Assembly (NCBI GenBank): GCA_024180945.1
Contig: JAKSGN010000005.1
Span: 4,092,001 to 4,156,000 of the forward strand
Direction of reading: 5' to 3'
DNA from: Macrophomina tecta
Taxonomy: Eukaryota > Ascomycota > Dothideomycetes > Botryosphaeriales > Botryosphaeriaceae
DNA: 64,000 nt
The notes under the pieces: model-generated
What the model saw: only the letters and a program-made list of their open reading frames with translations
Databases searched by the model: none
What the model was told of the DNA's origin: nothing
In this document: piece by piece, positions 12,344-26,231 of the stretch
Layout of the letters: each line of letters opens with the position of its first letter
How positions within the stretch are numbered: the stretch's first letter is position 1
Translations under genes and position numbers: made by a program

Positions 12344-14825
12344 GGTTCTTGCGGCTTCAGCCAGACGAGCTTGCCTGGCACTGGCCACCAACAAGAAGCG
12401 TACCCATTTTTATTTGCCCTTCCACAGAGAATGACACACGGACCAACGGAAAGATGCAAGGCGTCCGGGCAGTGAACAGCAGGCAACAGGCGGGGCAGCG
12501 GAGTCATCAGAGACGAGGAGGCTCAGTGAAACTGGGACAAGAGGACCCAGATAGCAAATCATCTCGATGAGAGGGGCGAAAGCGCACATGCGGCTCTTCT
12601 CTTCTTCCACACATGCACCACGATTGCCCATCGTCTCGGAGTCCCACATACTACGAGACGAGAACGAGGGTGAGCGAGGAAGGAGGGGCAACAAGGGCAC
12701 ACGCACGAAGGCAAGCCGAGGCCACCGTCAATCATCGCAGTGACCTGCGTGTTAGGGTTATGCCAGCAGCCCGCCGGACATTATACACGTCCCTCTACAT
12801 CCGCGCTCTCGGTGCTGTTCGCATGACTAGCTTGTGACGATGACGATAGGCATATACCGCCGCGATTCATTCACACATACTTAATTATAAACGTCGGCAA
12901 GGCAGAAACACCGAGCAGTGATGTGACAATCTTGCCTCACTCGCTCTGTCTCTCTCTCCTGGGCAGTGCCGAGGGCAGATCGCGGATAGGCAGGCCGTCA
13001 TGCCTTTCACTTCTGCCCCTCCACATCTTCAGGTCACATCGCTCCATACCTAACACAGAACCAGTAATCGCCGAGAGGACGGTGAGGAACATCAAGGTAG
13101 TTTCATGACGACCTAGCAAGAAGGATGCCAACCCGCCCACATCCACCTTCCGTCCATAATCCCGCACGCAATATGAAAAAAGCAGAGTGATCCGCACAAG
13201 CACATCATAAACTGGAAACAAGGCCAAGATGGTGGGGGTGTCCAATAAACCCCGGGTCTCATCATAACACGACCCATCGATGATCTCTGATCTCAGCCTC
13301 ACGGCTACAGCTGCGTCTAATTAGGTGAGGCGGTAAGCTCCAATCAAAGGGGGGGAAGGGGGAAAAGAAAGAAAGAAAGGAAGGAAGCAAAGAGACCATC
13401 AAATCAAAAGACGAGCAGACAGGAGGAAGGGAAAAAAGCTCTGACAGCAAAGCGAACCCATCACTCCTGCAAAAGCACAATCATCCATCACTCGCACACC
13501 GTAGTTCTTCCCGCTCCCCTCGCTCGCTCGCCTGTCCGCCCCGTAGCGAGCATCTGAATCGGGAAAGGAGGCAGATCGCTCCTGACGATACGGCTGTATA
13601 CAGCACGACTCGTTGCAAGGCAGACAGACAAACGGCGCACGCACGCACGCACGAACCATTTGAACGCACAAACAACCACCCCATCCACCCCGCCGGTCAA
13701 TCAATCACCCCTAGCTCAGCTGAAGTCGCTCGCTCGTCTAATTTACAGCAAAGTACGTACGGACGGACGGACGGTAGGGCCACGAGGTTGATCCGTACTG
13801 CTGCTGCTATTCACTGCAGCAAAGTCGAAAGACAGGGCGGACGATGCAACAGGAAAGGAAAGGAATCGAAACATAGGAACTAGCCGACCAAACCGATGAT
13901 GAAGCCCCGGAGGAAAACAAAATTTGAACAAGGGCGAAAAGCGGCAGCAGCGCCATTTGAAGGGCTTAATTGTTGGTCTTCCAGGTCAGGATATTGAAAT
14001 CGTCGATTTCCCGCACCGGTGCGGGATAATTGTTAGCCAATCATACGTATTAATTGTCTCCCTGACCAAGCCTCACCCGCCCTCCTCGCCCCGGAGAACG
14101 GAGATGAAGCACGGTACTTAGAACAAATGCCGACGGCAGTGGCTTGAGTCAATTGCGACCTGACTCTGCGAAATGATGCACGGGCTCCCTCATCACGGCT
14201 TTCTTCTTTGCATGTGAATGGGCATACATAGTAGCTTCTTGATTCGTCTAGCTGCTGAAAAGCCAAGGAAAAAAAGAAAAAGAAAAAAGGACTTCTATCC
14301 GCACTCGCAGCAAATACGATCTCTGCCAGATCGTTATTTCTGTCGCGATGAAAATACAACCGTGAAAGAAAAGTAATAAACTGCAGCCTATTCGTCAACT
14401 ATCCATTCTTTGCTTAACCAGACCATGCTGGAATTGGGACGGTGAGTCCCACGTATGGTCGATGAACCCAATCCTGAATGACGGCCGCCAATGAAGAAAG
14501 GCAAGACGACCCTCTATGCTGTAAAACACCTATCCGAAAACGCCGTATATCTTTTGGTTCCATGATCATCCGAGGCACGTCGGCCTTGAGCTTGGAGCTC
14601 GTCAGTATTTATTACACGTCAAAAGCCTACCTGGCTGCGCAATGGGTTGCTGGTGCGTAGACGGACGGAGTAGCAGCGCGGTTCTCGCAGGTAGTGGTTT
14701 GTCAAGTCATTCGATTCACCACCTGCTGTTGCGGCCGAGGGGCTGTGCGTTACCGCCAGAGTAACCTGTCAAGGCAAAACTTTTTGTTATTATCTTATAT
14801 TCTTCTAAAATTTCCCACGGCTCGT

Positions 14826-17272
<2,447 letters not shown>

Positions 17273-17830
17273 GGTGTCGCTGGATCAGTAGGGACCGGCT
17301 GTGCTGATAAAGGGATCGAGGGCTGCGCGCGAGGACTCCGAGTCGCGTGAAAGAGTAGTAGCGCCGGAGGGGATGCAGCTGATCGCAGCGCGATGTGGGT
17401 GAGGAAAGAGAGAGGATGTGGAAGAAGAAAGTTGCGCGAGGCAGATGAGGAAGGGTGGGAGGATGTTTTTTGTTGGCAAGCGGCAGGAGCCCTGGATGGG
17501 AGGCGAAGGCAACGCAGAAAACTTCGGGCCGGAAAAATTGCCTAGGCCCCCACGCTAGCGACATGATTGGCTGCACACAGCCCTACACCGTCAAACGCCG
17601 CGGCGGTCAGCTCGGCGGCCTGCGCGCCCCATGTCAAAGGGTCCAGAGCCTGTCCAAGCCCGCTGTCGTCCGCGGTATGAACTGCGTTCTGCTACCTATA
17701 CTACACCATTCCGGCGCCGCGCTTGACTGTCGAGCCCGGCACCTCCGCCCGCATCGCGCCCGCGCCACGTCTCGCAGATCGGCCGCTCACCCGCCCGCCC
17801 TTCCTCCAGCGCCCAAACGCATTGTCCCAG
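17273..17830. other. DBP2 promoter and 5' UTR / THI20 3' flank
   Basis: A 558-bp gap between the DBP2 start codon and the THI20 stop codon (both genes on the minus strand). It must hold the DBP2 promoter and leader and the THI20 3' UTR. I see no other gene. Confidence 0.6.
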
Positions 17831-19896
17831 CTACAAAGAGCCCATGTCCCAGAAGCCCGTCTCCATCTGCGGCCAAGCATGTCAGCACGGCGGCCTCAAA
17901 CAAAGGAAATGAGCACAAGCAAGGGATAGACGTACCTTCGTCGCATGGATGAAAATTTGCACCAGCTGCTCTATCCTGCTGGGCGACTGCAATACCGCGT
18001 GCTTTTCGATGATTTCCAACCCGGCCTTGACCGCGTCAGTGTAATCCTCCGCCACGTACTGCTCCACCCAATTCCAGTATGCATTGTCTTCCCGCTTGGT
18101 CTTCGGGTCATCGTACAGCCTCCTCGCGATGTGGCCGTATCCAATCAAACACGGCATAAGCGCTATCTGCAGACCATACCAGTCCTCTGACTGCCCGATG
18201 TCAAGCACATACCGGGTGTATGCAGTACAGGCTGTTGACAGACTCAGCACCATCTTTTAGTAATCACTTGGCGAACGACTTACCCGGGTGCTCCTTGTGG
18301 CTTTCTATCTCCGCTCTCGTTAATCCAAAGCCCTCGCAGTACTTGATATGCAGGCCCATCTCTTCCTGAATGTGCTGCACAATCCTAGCCGACTTATTGA
18401 TGTCATCCAGGTTCTTTGCCTTGTAGGCCGCAAGCGCATTGGCTCTGGAGAATTGAATCTGCTCGGAATCAGCAACTGTTTTGCACAATCGACGATGCGG
18501 CACAAACCAGGAAGAGATAGTCTTGGATGAGGTAGTTCTTGAACTTTCCGATAGGTAGCGTTCCATCTGCCAACTGTTGCACGAAGAGATGATGCGTATG
18601 TTCCCGCCACGGCCCCTTGACATCTTCCCGGTCAAGGACGTATTCCAGAAAGCGACCACTACCACCCGATCAGCACAAATACAGTACTCCGAGATGACTC
18701 AAAATGAACTCACGGCGCGAAAGGCAGTGTGTATGTCGAATGGAAATGGTTTATAGGGCCGCTGCCCTTTCCCAGATCCGTGCTCGTGCGAATCCCTGCC
18801 TCGATGTAGTAATTGGCCGTCTTCACAGCCTGCACCATGTCGAAGCCGGAAGCCAACCTTGACGCGATAGCGGCTGTTTGTTGTCAGCGCAAAGTTTTAA
18901 GAGTATTCGTGAGGCGGTAGGAGTATCCTCACAAGCAAGCGAGCAGCCTGTCCCATGCGTGTTACGCGACTTCTGATACCCTGTCTCGAAGATATGGACC
19001 TCCTCTTCACCTACCAAGACGTTCAGGACAATATGCTTGTCTGCCTCTTCCGTTGGCACTACCCGGTCCTTCGTCAAGGGAACATGGCCGCCTTTCAACA
19101 GTACGTACTTCGGGCCCAGAGCCTTGACTGCTCTGGCCATTGCCACAATGTCATCGAGGCTATTAGGCTCATCGGCGGTCTTGCCCGCACGCTTCAATAT
19201 GAGCTGCGCTTCCGGCAGATTCGGTGTAAGCAGGGTCGTCACGGGCAGCAGCCGCGCAATCAGTGTCTCGACGGCGTCCTCAGGAAGAAGCTGAGCACCG
19301 CTGGTAGAGACCATGACCTGTGCGGGCCAACGGCGAATGAGAATACAATTTCAATGAACCAATGGCGATAGACGAAGGGAAACAAGACGCACCGGGTCGA
19401 CGATTGAAACAGGGACACTATGTTCTTTCAAAGCATTGGCGACGACTTCGATCGTCGAGGCCGATGCCAACATGCCTGAGTGCCACAAGAGATGTCAAAA
19501 AACACTACTCTTGAAGCATAGAGTTGATAGTCTTGATGCAAGTGAAATGCGATCGACGGCTGATCATACCTGTTTTGACGACATCAACGCCGATGTCCTC
19601 AATGCAGGCGTCAATCTGCTTGCGGACAAAAGAGGAAGGCGTGTGGTGGATGTCATAGACGCCTTGTGTGTTTTGCGCTGTCAATGCCGTCGTCGCCGTC
19701 ATGGCATAGCAGCTGTGTGCCGCAATCACTTTCTGGTCGGCCTCGAGGCCACTGGGCAGCAAAGAGTCAGAGCAGCAGCCATGGTGGCGCCGCGGAGAAA
19801 AAGTCATTTCGGGCAATAGATTCCAAGGGTGATCGGTACATACGCTCCGCCAGAGCTGTCCGAGCCAGCTACAACGAGAATCCGCTTGCCGTCCAT
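17831..19896 (-). CDS. THI20: hydroxymethylpyrimidine/phosphomethylpyrimidine kinase fused to TenA thiaminase II (THI20 type)
   Basis: Nine exons (19896-19844, 19751-19570, 19475-19393, 19317-18933, 18873-18714, 18658-18508, 18458-18284, 18231-17936, 17866-17831) encode 506 residues. The eight introns are 49-94 nt and every phase closes. The N-terminal ThiD half phosphorylates HMP and HMP-P for thiamine synthesis. It shows VVAGSDSSGGAGLEADQK, CYAMTATTALTAQNT and the anion-hole motif NTHGTGCSLASAIAS (about 227-236). The C-terminal half (from about 289) is TenA-like, the thiamine-salvage thiaminase II fold: GRFLEYVLDRED, NYLIQDYLFL, ACTAYTRYVLDIGQSEDW and the terminal ATKMETGFWDM containing the conserved glutamate. 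This two-domain layout is the standard fungal THI20/21/22 form. Intron 6 uses the weak donor GTTTGT. Confidence 0.95.
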
Positions 19897-20353
19897 GGCC
19901 CCGACAACTTGTTGTTCTGAGCCGCGTGATGTTGGGAAAAGTTTGCTCTCCAATAACTGAAGGAAGACGCGACCCCGCCGCTATCGCTGCGGGTAGAAGC
20001 GAGACGAGGACGTCATCACCATCTTGGAGCACGACGACTGCCAACCACCCTAATTGCTATTGTGACAACTTCCTTATCCAATTTTTTTTATTACTAATAC
20101 TATCGCTTTACAATGAAGCCCGAGCCGCATCTTTCTCCCATCTTACAATTCCGACGCCATGTCCCGGAACCCGTTTCGTTACATTTACCAACCTGCTGAT
20201 CATCACAGTAAGAGAATGGAGAAACTAAAAGAAACCAGACGCTGTGCACCGCGAGTCGTTCGCACAAAAAGCTTCGACCACCGAGCATGAGAATCAATCC
20301 GAGTCCGATTCATCCATTTCATACTCGTTCGGATCTGTAGCGCGTTAGCCGAC
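19897..20353. other. THI20 upstream region / F-box gene 3' flank
   Basis: A 457-bp gap holding the THI20 promoter and the 3' UTR of the next minus-strand gene. THI genes are often thiamine-repressed, but no riboswitch is recognisable here. No further gene is seen. Confidence 0.5.
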
Positions 20354-22338
20354 TCAAGCCATCGCAGCCGCAACCATGGCCGTTGCTATGATGTTGCTCA
20401 TATCAATACCTCTGAACGGAACGTAATCCAGCTTGCCACCTGCTTTGGTAGCGAAGTTCTGGTTGATGAGCAACACCTCATCATCCGAGAGCCTGGTGTC
20501 TTGCGCGGCAGAGCTCACCATGACCTCGATGCCTCGATTTCCTGGACCCAGTCGGTCGACGAAATCCATAAGTCCCTCGAACGTGAATGTGCTAATCGAG
20601 GCGATGTCGAGCCGGCGAAGCTCTTTGAGGTTTGCGAGCTCGGGAAGCACCGCATCGCTGACCTGGAGACCTGTGAAATAGAGCTCATCGAGATGTGGCA
20701 AGTTCCTTGCAAGAGTTATGATGTGCTCGTCATTGAAGAAATCGGATACCCCGAGTAATTTGACATGCTTCAGCTGATGCAGTTGAGCCAATGAATCCAT
20801 GATGATGTCTATATCATCTCTGGTCATCGCTTCAGAATCTGCTGCGAGATGGAGCCACTGGAGGCTGGTATGGCTTGCGAGGGCTCGATGGAAATCGGCA
20901 GCGTTGTGCGCTACATACGAGTCAATGTTCAGGTGAGATATGTTGATTTCCTCTTGATAGAGCATTGGTGCGACCAGTTTGTAGGCGGCAAGGAATCTCG
21001 TAAATATCAGAGTGCGCAGCTGTTTGCATTGGCTCAGCCACTCCCTAACTTCGAGGAAAACGTCATGCTGAGTAGCCTCCAGATCAATTGGCTCTTCGAG
21101 ATTGATATGCTCAAGCTCCAGGGTTTCAAGGGCGGTACAGTTCTTCAGCAAGCCAAGGTGCGGCAATGCGGAAGTCTTCAAGGCCATCTTGAGATACTTG
21201 AGAGACTCGCCATGGGAATTGAGCGACAGCAGCCCCCCCTCTCCGATGTCGGTATGGCTGATGGCCTCAAAAACCCTAAGTTGTGGAGTCGGAAGACCGG
21301 CGAGAAATGAAGCTAGCTGCGCATCTGCTGCATCACCAGTCCTACATGGGCGTTAGTAGTCTTTGCTACTTGAGTGGCCTTTGCTACCGTACCAGGTATA
21401 GAAGCTGAGGGCGTTAAACTTCGGACAGTGCTCGATGATGGCATCCTGGGCTTTGGGGTCGCCGAGGGCGGTGCCCTCCCATAGCTGGAGCGAGTTGAGT
21501 CGCGGCAGTCTAGGCGTCCATTTGACAATTGCGCTTGGCTTGACTGTTGAGTTGCATCAGCGGGCCAGTCAGTAAATAATTGATGAAGACATACCATTTC
21601 CAGTGATCTGTTCAATAGATGGGGTCTGTTGTGTTACAGCTATGGGGAGTCAGAACCAAGGCATCATATAGTACTCGAAGGGCACCCACCATCACCGATG
21701 GCATCCACAATGGCGTCAATGTCGAATTGCCGTGGGCGTTTTTTCCCCGTTATCTTAGAAGCCGGAGGCTGAAACATGATTTTAAATCCGGACATTGGGC
21801 CAGAAAAGAAGGATCTGAAGCGAGGCCAGTAAGTCCAACATGACAAGAGCATTGGAGTAGAAAAGCCACGGATACATCACCGCCAAGGCTACTAGGAAGT
21901 GGTGAACAGCGGGCGACTGACTTTGAGACATCACCTTGCCTGAATTTGTCATCGTCAAGCAGATAACTCAGGTCGCGCAAGTCGAGAATCCTGACATAGC
22001 GGCAGTAGGGAAATGCGGTTGCTCCGAGGCTGGATGCGATGATGGAACGCCACATTATCGACCATTTCTGGACCAGAAGCAGCACGTGAGCGGGCGGACT
22101 GTCGCTGTCTCCTCCTCCGCCAATGACAGGAGAGGCATTGTGGTGCCTGGGGAGAGTCAGGACGGGCAGGTCGAAAACTCGGGATTGTAATGGAGATGTA
22201 CCGGTAAAGGGTAGTCAAGGCTGGCACGGCGAAGCGCTTTCCGGTAAGGGCACACTGGAAAAGAGTATCGAAGTCCTTGGCTTCGGCCAACCTGTCGCAC
22301 AGGACGTACAAGACATCTTCAGGCACGTCTAGCGGCAT
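20354..22338 (-). CDS. F-box / leucine-rich-repeat protein
   Basis: Six exons: 22338-22202, 22146-21940, 21814-21690, 21639-21595, 21543-21393 and 21341-20354, 550 residues. The N-terminus is F-box-like (MPLDVPEDVLYVLCDRLAE.., about residues 2-46), suggesting a substrate-recruiting subunit of an SCF ubiquitin ligase. The middle has blocks typical of a large fungal F-box/LRR family: YCRYVRILDLRDLSYLLDDD, WTPRLPRLNSLQLWEG, CPKFNALSFYTW and LRVFEAISHTDIG. Leucine-rich repeats follow (CTALETLELEHINL, CKQLRTLIF, LHQLKHVKLLGV, LPHLDELYFTGLQV, LKELRRLDIAS). The substrate is unknown. Intron 2 (21939-21815) begins with GC (AG/GCAAGG) rather than GT. Only that choice keeps the conserved DDDKFR/SFFSG reading. 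The other introns are 50-55 nt. The start codon is 234 bp from the RAD9 start on the opposite strand. Confidence 0.85.
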
Positions 22339-22572
22339 TTCGGTGTGGGCCGCGAGCTTGCTGGGGAAGGGACAAAAACCAAGCGGCCAGGAGATGGTGG
22401 TGAAGTGCTGTGTTTAGGGCTGGCTGGGCGGAGGAGCTCGGCCGGGCGAGATGACGTCCACGCGCGCCGCCGCGTCTTCCTCTGCAGGTGCACGACCCGC
22501 GACGCAGCTGCCTACCTCAACCACCACTCTCGCTCGCCCTCTTATGCCGCCGCCACCCACACTTCCCGCCCG
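22339..22572. promoter_or_regulatory. divergent promoter of F-box/LRR gene and RAD9
   Basis: The 234 bp between two start codons on opposite strands must contain both promoters and both 5' leaders. I see no specific binding motif. Confidence 0.5.
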
Positions 22573-24129
22573 ATGGTCGCGCTGAACTTCACCCTGCACC
22601 CACAGGCCCTTGCCTCCCTGCATGACGCGCTGGTCTGCCTTGGCAAATTCAGCGAGTCTGTCTCCATCGAGGCCCGCCGCGAAAGGGTATGTGCGTGCCT
22701 TATTTGTCAGGCAGGAGCGAGGCGATAATCTTTCCTTCTCCAGCTCTCTCTCACTGCCCTCAACTCGTCCAAATCCGCCTACGCTTCCTTCGTGCTGGAC
22801 GCCTCCAAGTTCTTTTCTGACTACAGATTTGCATCGGATGCCGATGGCCGCTTCACCTGCCGCATCTACAATAAGGTCCGCCGTCCTCCCGAAGCATCCA
22901 TCGACAGACTCGATTGACAATGCCACAGGCGCTTCTGTCCGTCTTCAAGGGCCGCATTCTGGACCCCAAGGGCAAAGACACCACTGTCGATAGATGTGAA
23001 GTGACCTTGCAAGACAATCTCGACGAAGCAGAATGCCGGCTCATAATCAAGATGCTCTCCAACCAAGGCACGAGCGAGAACCGATCTCAGCACGCGCGGG
23101 CTTGCTAACCCGCCAATCAGGAGTCACCAAGACATACAAATTGACCTACGAGTCCGTCGAAGTAATGCACGCCCTTTTTGACAAGCGTTCTGCCAACAAT
23201 CGATGGACAATCCATGCATCCACGCTCAAGGAGGCTATAGAGTACTTTGGACCCAAGACGGAACAGCTAGGTATCTATGCCGACGATGGTCGTGTCACTT
23301 ACACGAGCTTCACTGAGAAGATCTCCAACGGCAAAGGTCCCCAACCCAGAGAAAGCCGCAGCCTGAGCTCGATACTCACATTCTTTCAGAAATACTCAAG
23401 CAACCGCTGCAGACTGCCGTCTCCCTGAGCGCTGCCGACTTTGAGCATTTTGATGCGGTTGAGCAGATGCACATTATCATCAGCGTCAAGGATTTCAAAG
23501 CCATAGTCACGCACGCCGACCACCTCCGCGCCTCCATCCACGCCTACTATTCGCAGCCTACTCGGCCTCTGCAATTCAGCTACAGCAATGTAGACGTTGG
23601 CATTCTCTGCGAGTTTACTCTCATGACCATTGGTGATCCACAGGGTCATGTAGAGAGCGGCAGAAGCACACCACGTGTCGTCACCTCTCGTTCCAACACT
23701 GCCTCTAGAGCGCAGTCAGTGACTGCACAATCCACTACTTCTGCCACCGGCAAACCACGTAACTCCGCGATGCTGCCTCCAGCCGCCCCTACTTCACGTC
23801 CAGCCACTCGGGCACGCAGAGCACCGCCGGGCTCGGCGACCAAACCTTCGCAACAGGAGAGACACGCTCAAGACGACGGAGAGTCCTTATTCGTACCACA
23901 AGACAACGCCGATGATGACGCGCGTTGGGATACTGCTGGATACGGTGACGGCGATGAAGAGGAGACGCTGGGATGGGATGCAAGCGCGGACCATAACGCG
24001 TTTACCTCGACCTTCAGAGACAGTGCTGCGACAACGACAGGAACAATAACTAGGGGGGCATTGCTCGATGATGCCGCCGACAGCCTAGGGCCGACACAGA
24101 GGCTTTCGCAAATCCGCGGGCTGTGGTGA
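22573..24129 (+). CDS. RAD9: DNA-damage checkpoint clamp subunit Rad9 (Ddc1)
   Basis: Five exons: 22573-22686, 22744-22875, 22929-23067, 23121-23336 and 23390-24129, 446 residues. Rad9 is a PCNA-fold subunit of the 9-1-1 clamp, loaded at damaged DNA to activate the ATR/Mec1 pathway. Family features seen: MVALNFTLHPQALASLHDAL, an IEAR.ERLSLTALNSSKSAYASF block, CRIYNKALLSVFKGR, GVTKTYKLTYESVEVMHALF and the LSAADFEHFDA / LKEAIEYFGPKTEQL region. The C-terminal third (from about 285) is the usual disordered Ser/Thr/Arg-rich phosphorylatable tail. Intron 3 (23068-23120) must start with GC (G/GCACGA), because the interval contains no GT. It has a good GCTAAC branch point. Introns 1, 2 and 4 are 57, 53 and 53 nt. 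Confidence 0.9.
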
Positions 24130-24386
24130 TGAGTAGATATTGTCCGCATAGATCAATAGCTATAGATCACAATAGTAAAGCGTGAGCCGTGTTTTCTTTC
24201 GCATACATGAATCCTCTACTCCGCCGTCCATCACCCTACTCTTTCCTCTCGAACGACACGCAAAATATATAACTTTCTACACGAAGCATTAAAGCTCTCC
24301 CTAGCATATCTCGAAAATCCACAATCATCATGTAAGTTCTCACCCAGCCCTCTTCATGCGAACAAAATAACCATCTACCAGCCACC

Positions 24387-24593
24387 ATGAAGTCCCTCGA
24401 CAAGCTCGTGCTCGGTCTCGCCCTGGGAATCGGCGCCGTCGTCCTGTACGTAACGTGGTACCTCGTCAGCCGCCTCCACATGGCTGGCAACGTGGTGGCA
24501 GTCGAGGCGGCCGCGGCGGAGGCGGAGGCGCAGGCGCAGGAAAGCGACATGGAGTTGCCCAGGCTGGAGGAGGGGTCCAGCAGGGGAGAGTGA
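24387..24593 (+). CDS. small single-span membrane protein, unknown function
   Basis: A 68-residue frame beginning MKSLDKLVLGLALGIG, with one clear hydrophobic segment (about residues 7-30), then an Ala/Glu-rich helix and an acidic, Ser-rich tail. The ATG follows a probable 50-nt 5'-UTR intron (24332-24381; donor GTAAGT, acceptor ACCAG), and the context CCACCATGA is favourable. I do not recognise the family. The signal-anchor look suggests insertion in the ER or mitochondrial outer membrane. The 5'-UTR intron is the main argument that it is a real gene. Confidence 0.6.
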   Translation: MKSLDKLVLGLALGIGAVVLYVTWYLVSRLHMAGNVVAVEAAAAEAEAQAQESDMELPRLEEGSSRGE

Positions 24594-26224
24594 GGGGAAG
24601 AACTTGGGTGAGCGGGTGGTTTTGGGTAGAAATTGCGCAAAATTGGAGAATGGAGCCTGAGGAGTGGGTGTGCGGGTAACAAGGAATTGAGAATCTGTTT
24701 GTGCATATATATGTGATTAGTAGTGCTTCGGTTTTGTGTGGTGTAGCAAGTTGGTTCTCGGTGGTTTATACGCATGCTCTGTTTGGCGGTCTCGAGGTTA
24801 GATATTTGTATTTGCTTTCCGGCCATTCTCGCTCACAGCTTCCTCTGCAGTCATCGCAACAATGGCAAGATACTCGAAATATTTCAAAGTCTGTTTCTCA
24901 CCAGGATGAACTGGCACGAACATTATTCTCTCCTGCGCTCGTATCTCCACTTTTATCGACTGTAGGAAGTGTTTCAATGTACGTTTGCATAGAAGGATGT
25001 GAACGGGACTTTGAGAAGCGTGTTCTTATCCTCGGCCCGCCGCACAGTGAAGGAACGGATGCACATGTGCAGCTGCGTCGACAGAGCACAGAAGGAGAGG
25101 CAAATGGGCATGAGCATAAGCACGTGTGCCTCTACCCAGCTCATTCGCATCCGAACATCTTTGAGATTTTGAGCCTCTCAATAAAAGTATATACTTGAAA
25201 CACCACAATTTCGTAGAGCAGTGGCAGTTCGTTTACCCTACAGTAGCGCTCTGGCATCTACTCCTCGGGGAGGTGTGCTCAGATATCACCCGGAGAAGAG
25301 TGCATGAAACGGTGTGAGATCAATTTGGAAAGGCTCTAAGAAGTTTTGCGAAGAGGAACACTGCAAAGGATCAGCAGCCGTGCCTATTAATATTCCCAAT
25401 AGTCAGATGATAGCAAGGATCTCATTACTAATAAACAATGCTGCTCATACCAACCATGCCGTTATTTGGTAAGAGGTCTGGATTGGGAATTAAAAAACTC
25501 GCCATTGAAGCTAAGCAGGACACAAAGTGATTTGTTGGTGTAAAAACAGTGGTAGGCCTCAGCCAAACCTTGCCAAACACAAGCTTCAGGCACGGTGGAC
25601 TCGTATAGAAGCTAATTTGAAGCCACATAATAAAGAGAAAGGCTTGGGCTTGATTGTACACGTGCATTATGTGGCCGGAAGATAGGAAGAGATAGCACGC
25701 TGAGGTTATTGTAGCGGACTGGTCACGCATTAATTCCTCTTCTCAATCGCTGGTGAAATGGCACGTGGGTCACCGGCAAAAACGTCAGGGTTATCACCTG
25801 CTAAAGCGGGGAAGACTTATATCCCTTTGAACTTTCAGGCTCTCTGCTGATGGGATTAACTCTATATCCTAATAACGCGGAAATAGATAGAGCCTTCACT
25901 TGGAAAATCTTTGGCCTTTTCCGCTAGTTATCTCCTTTTTCCCGTTCCTTAGGAGTGACACGCATCTGCAACATCTGCCACTTAATAGATGACCTTCATC
26001 AATTGGGGTAATCGATGGATCTTGTCATTATATTTTGCCTGTGAGCCGCAGCATGACTATGTAAAGATGTGGATGGGCTCCGTAAAATTTGCAGATCCGG
26101 GTTTCATTGTGACTATAAGGTAACACGAACATGCCGTATTGTGTTAGCTGGCGCAAAACAAGACTCCGACCAGAAATAAACAATCAGGCTACTCGGCTGC
26201 ACCAACCTACAGACCTTTTTCTCT
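24594..26224. other. transition region between core genes and transposon block
   Basis: The sequence turns AT-rich from about 25.2 kb. Open frames (such as 24701-25198) have no recognisable domain or motif. No repeat ends are identifiable. This marks the boundary between the conserved gene block and the transposon-rich compartment. Confidence 0.5.
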
Positions 26225-26231
26225 GCAGGCT

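Larger units (their letters stand above)
3966..14825. other. 10.9-kb gene-free region between DBP2 and CON7
   Basis: No open frame here shows a domain, conserved motif or consistent splice structure. The longer frames (for example 7972-8739 and 9452-10108) are GC-rich, Arg/Ala/Ser/Cys-rich and overlap equally long frames on the other strand, as expected of noncoding GC-rich DNA. The stretch includes CCG/CTG triplets (6504-6541), a 13-base A run near 8884, a 22-base T tract (12322-12343) and polypyrimidine-rich patches near 10850-11000 and 12930-13010. It lies upstream of the developmental regulator CON7, so a long promoter and 5' leader, or noncoding transcripts, are plausible. That is inference. 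Confidence 0.5.

Noticed and set aside
24701..25198. 165-codon frame after the small membrane gene
   Set aside because: No motif, no start context or splice support, and in AT-rich transition DNA.
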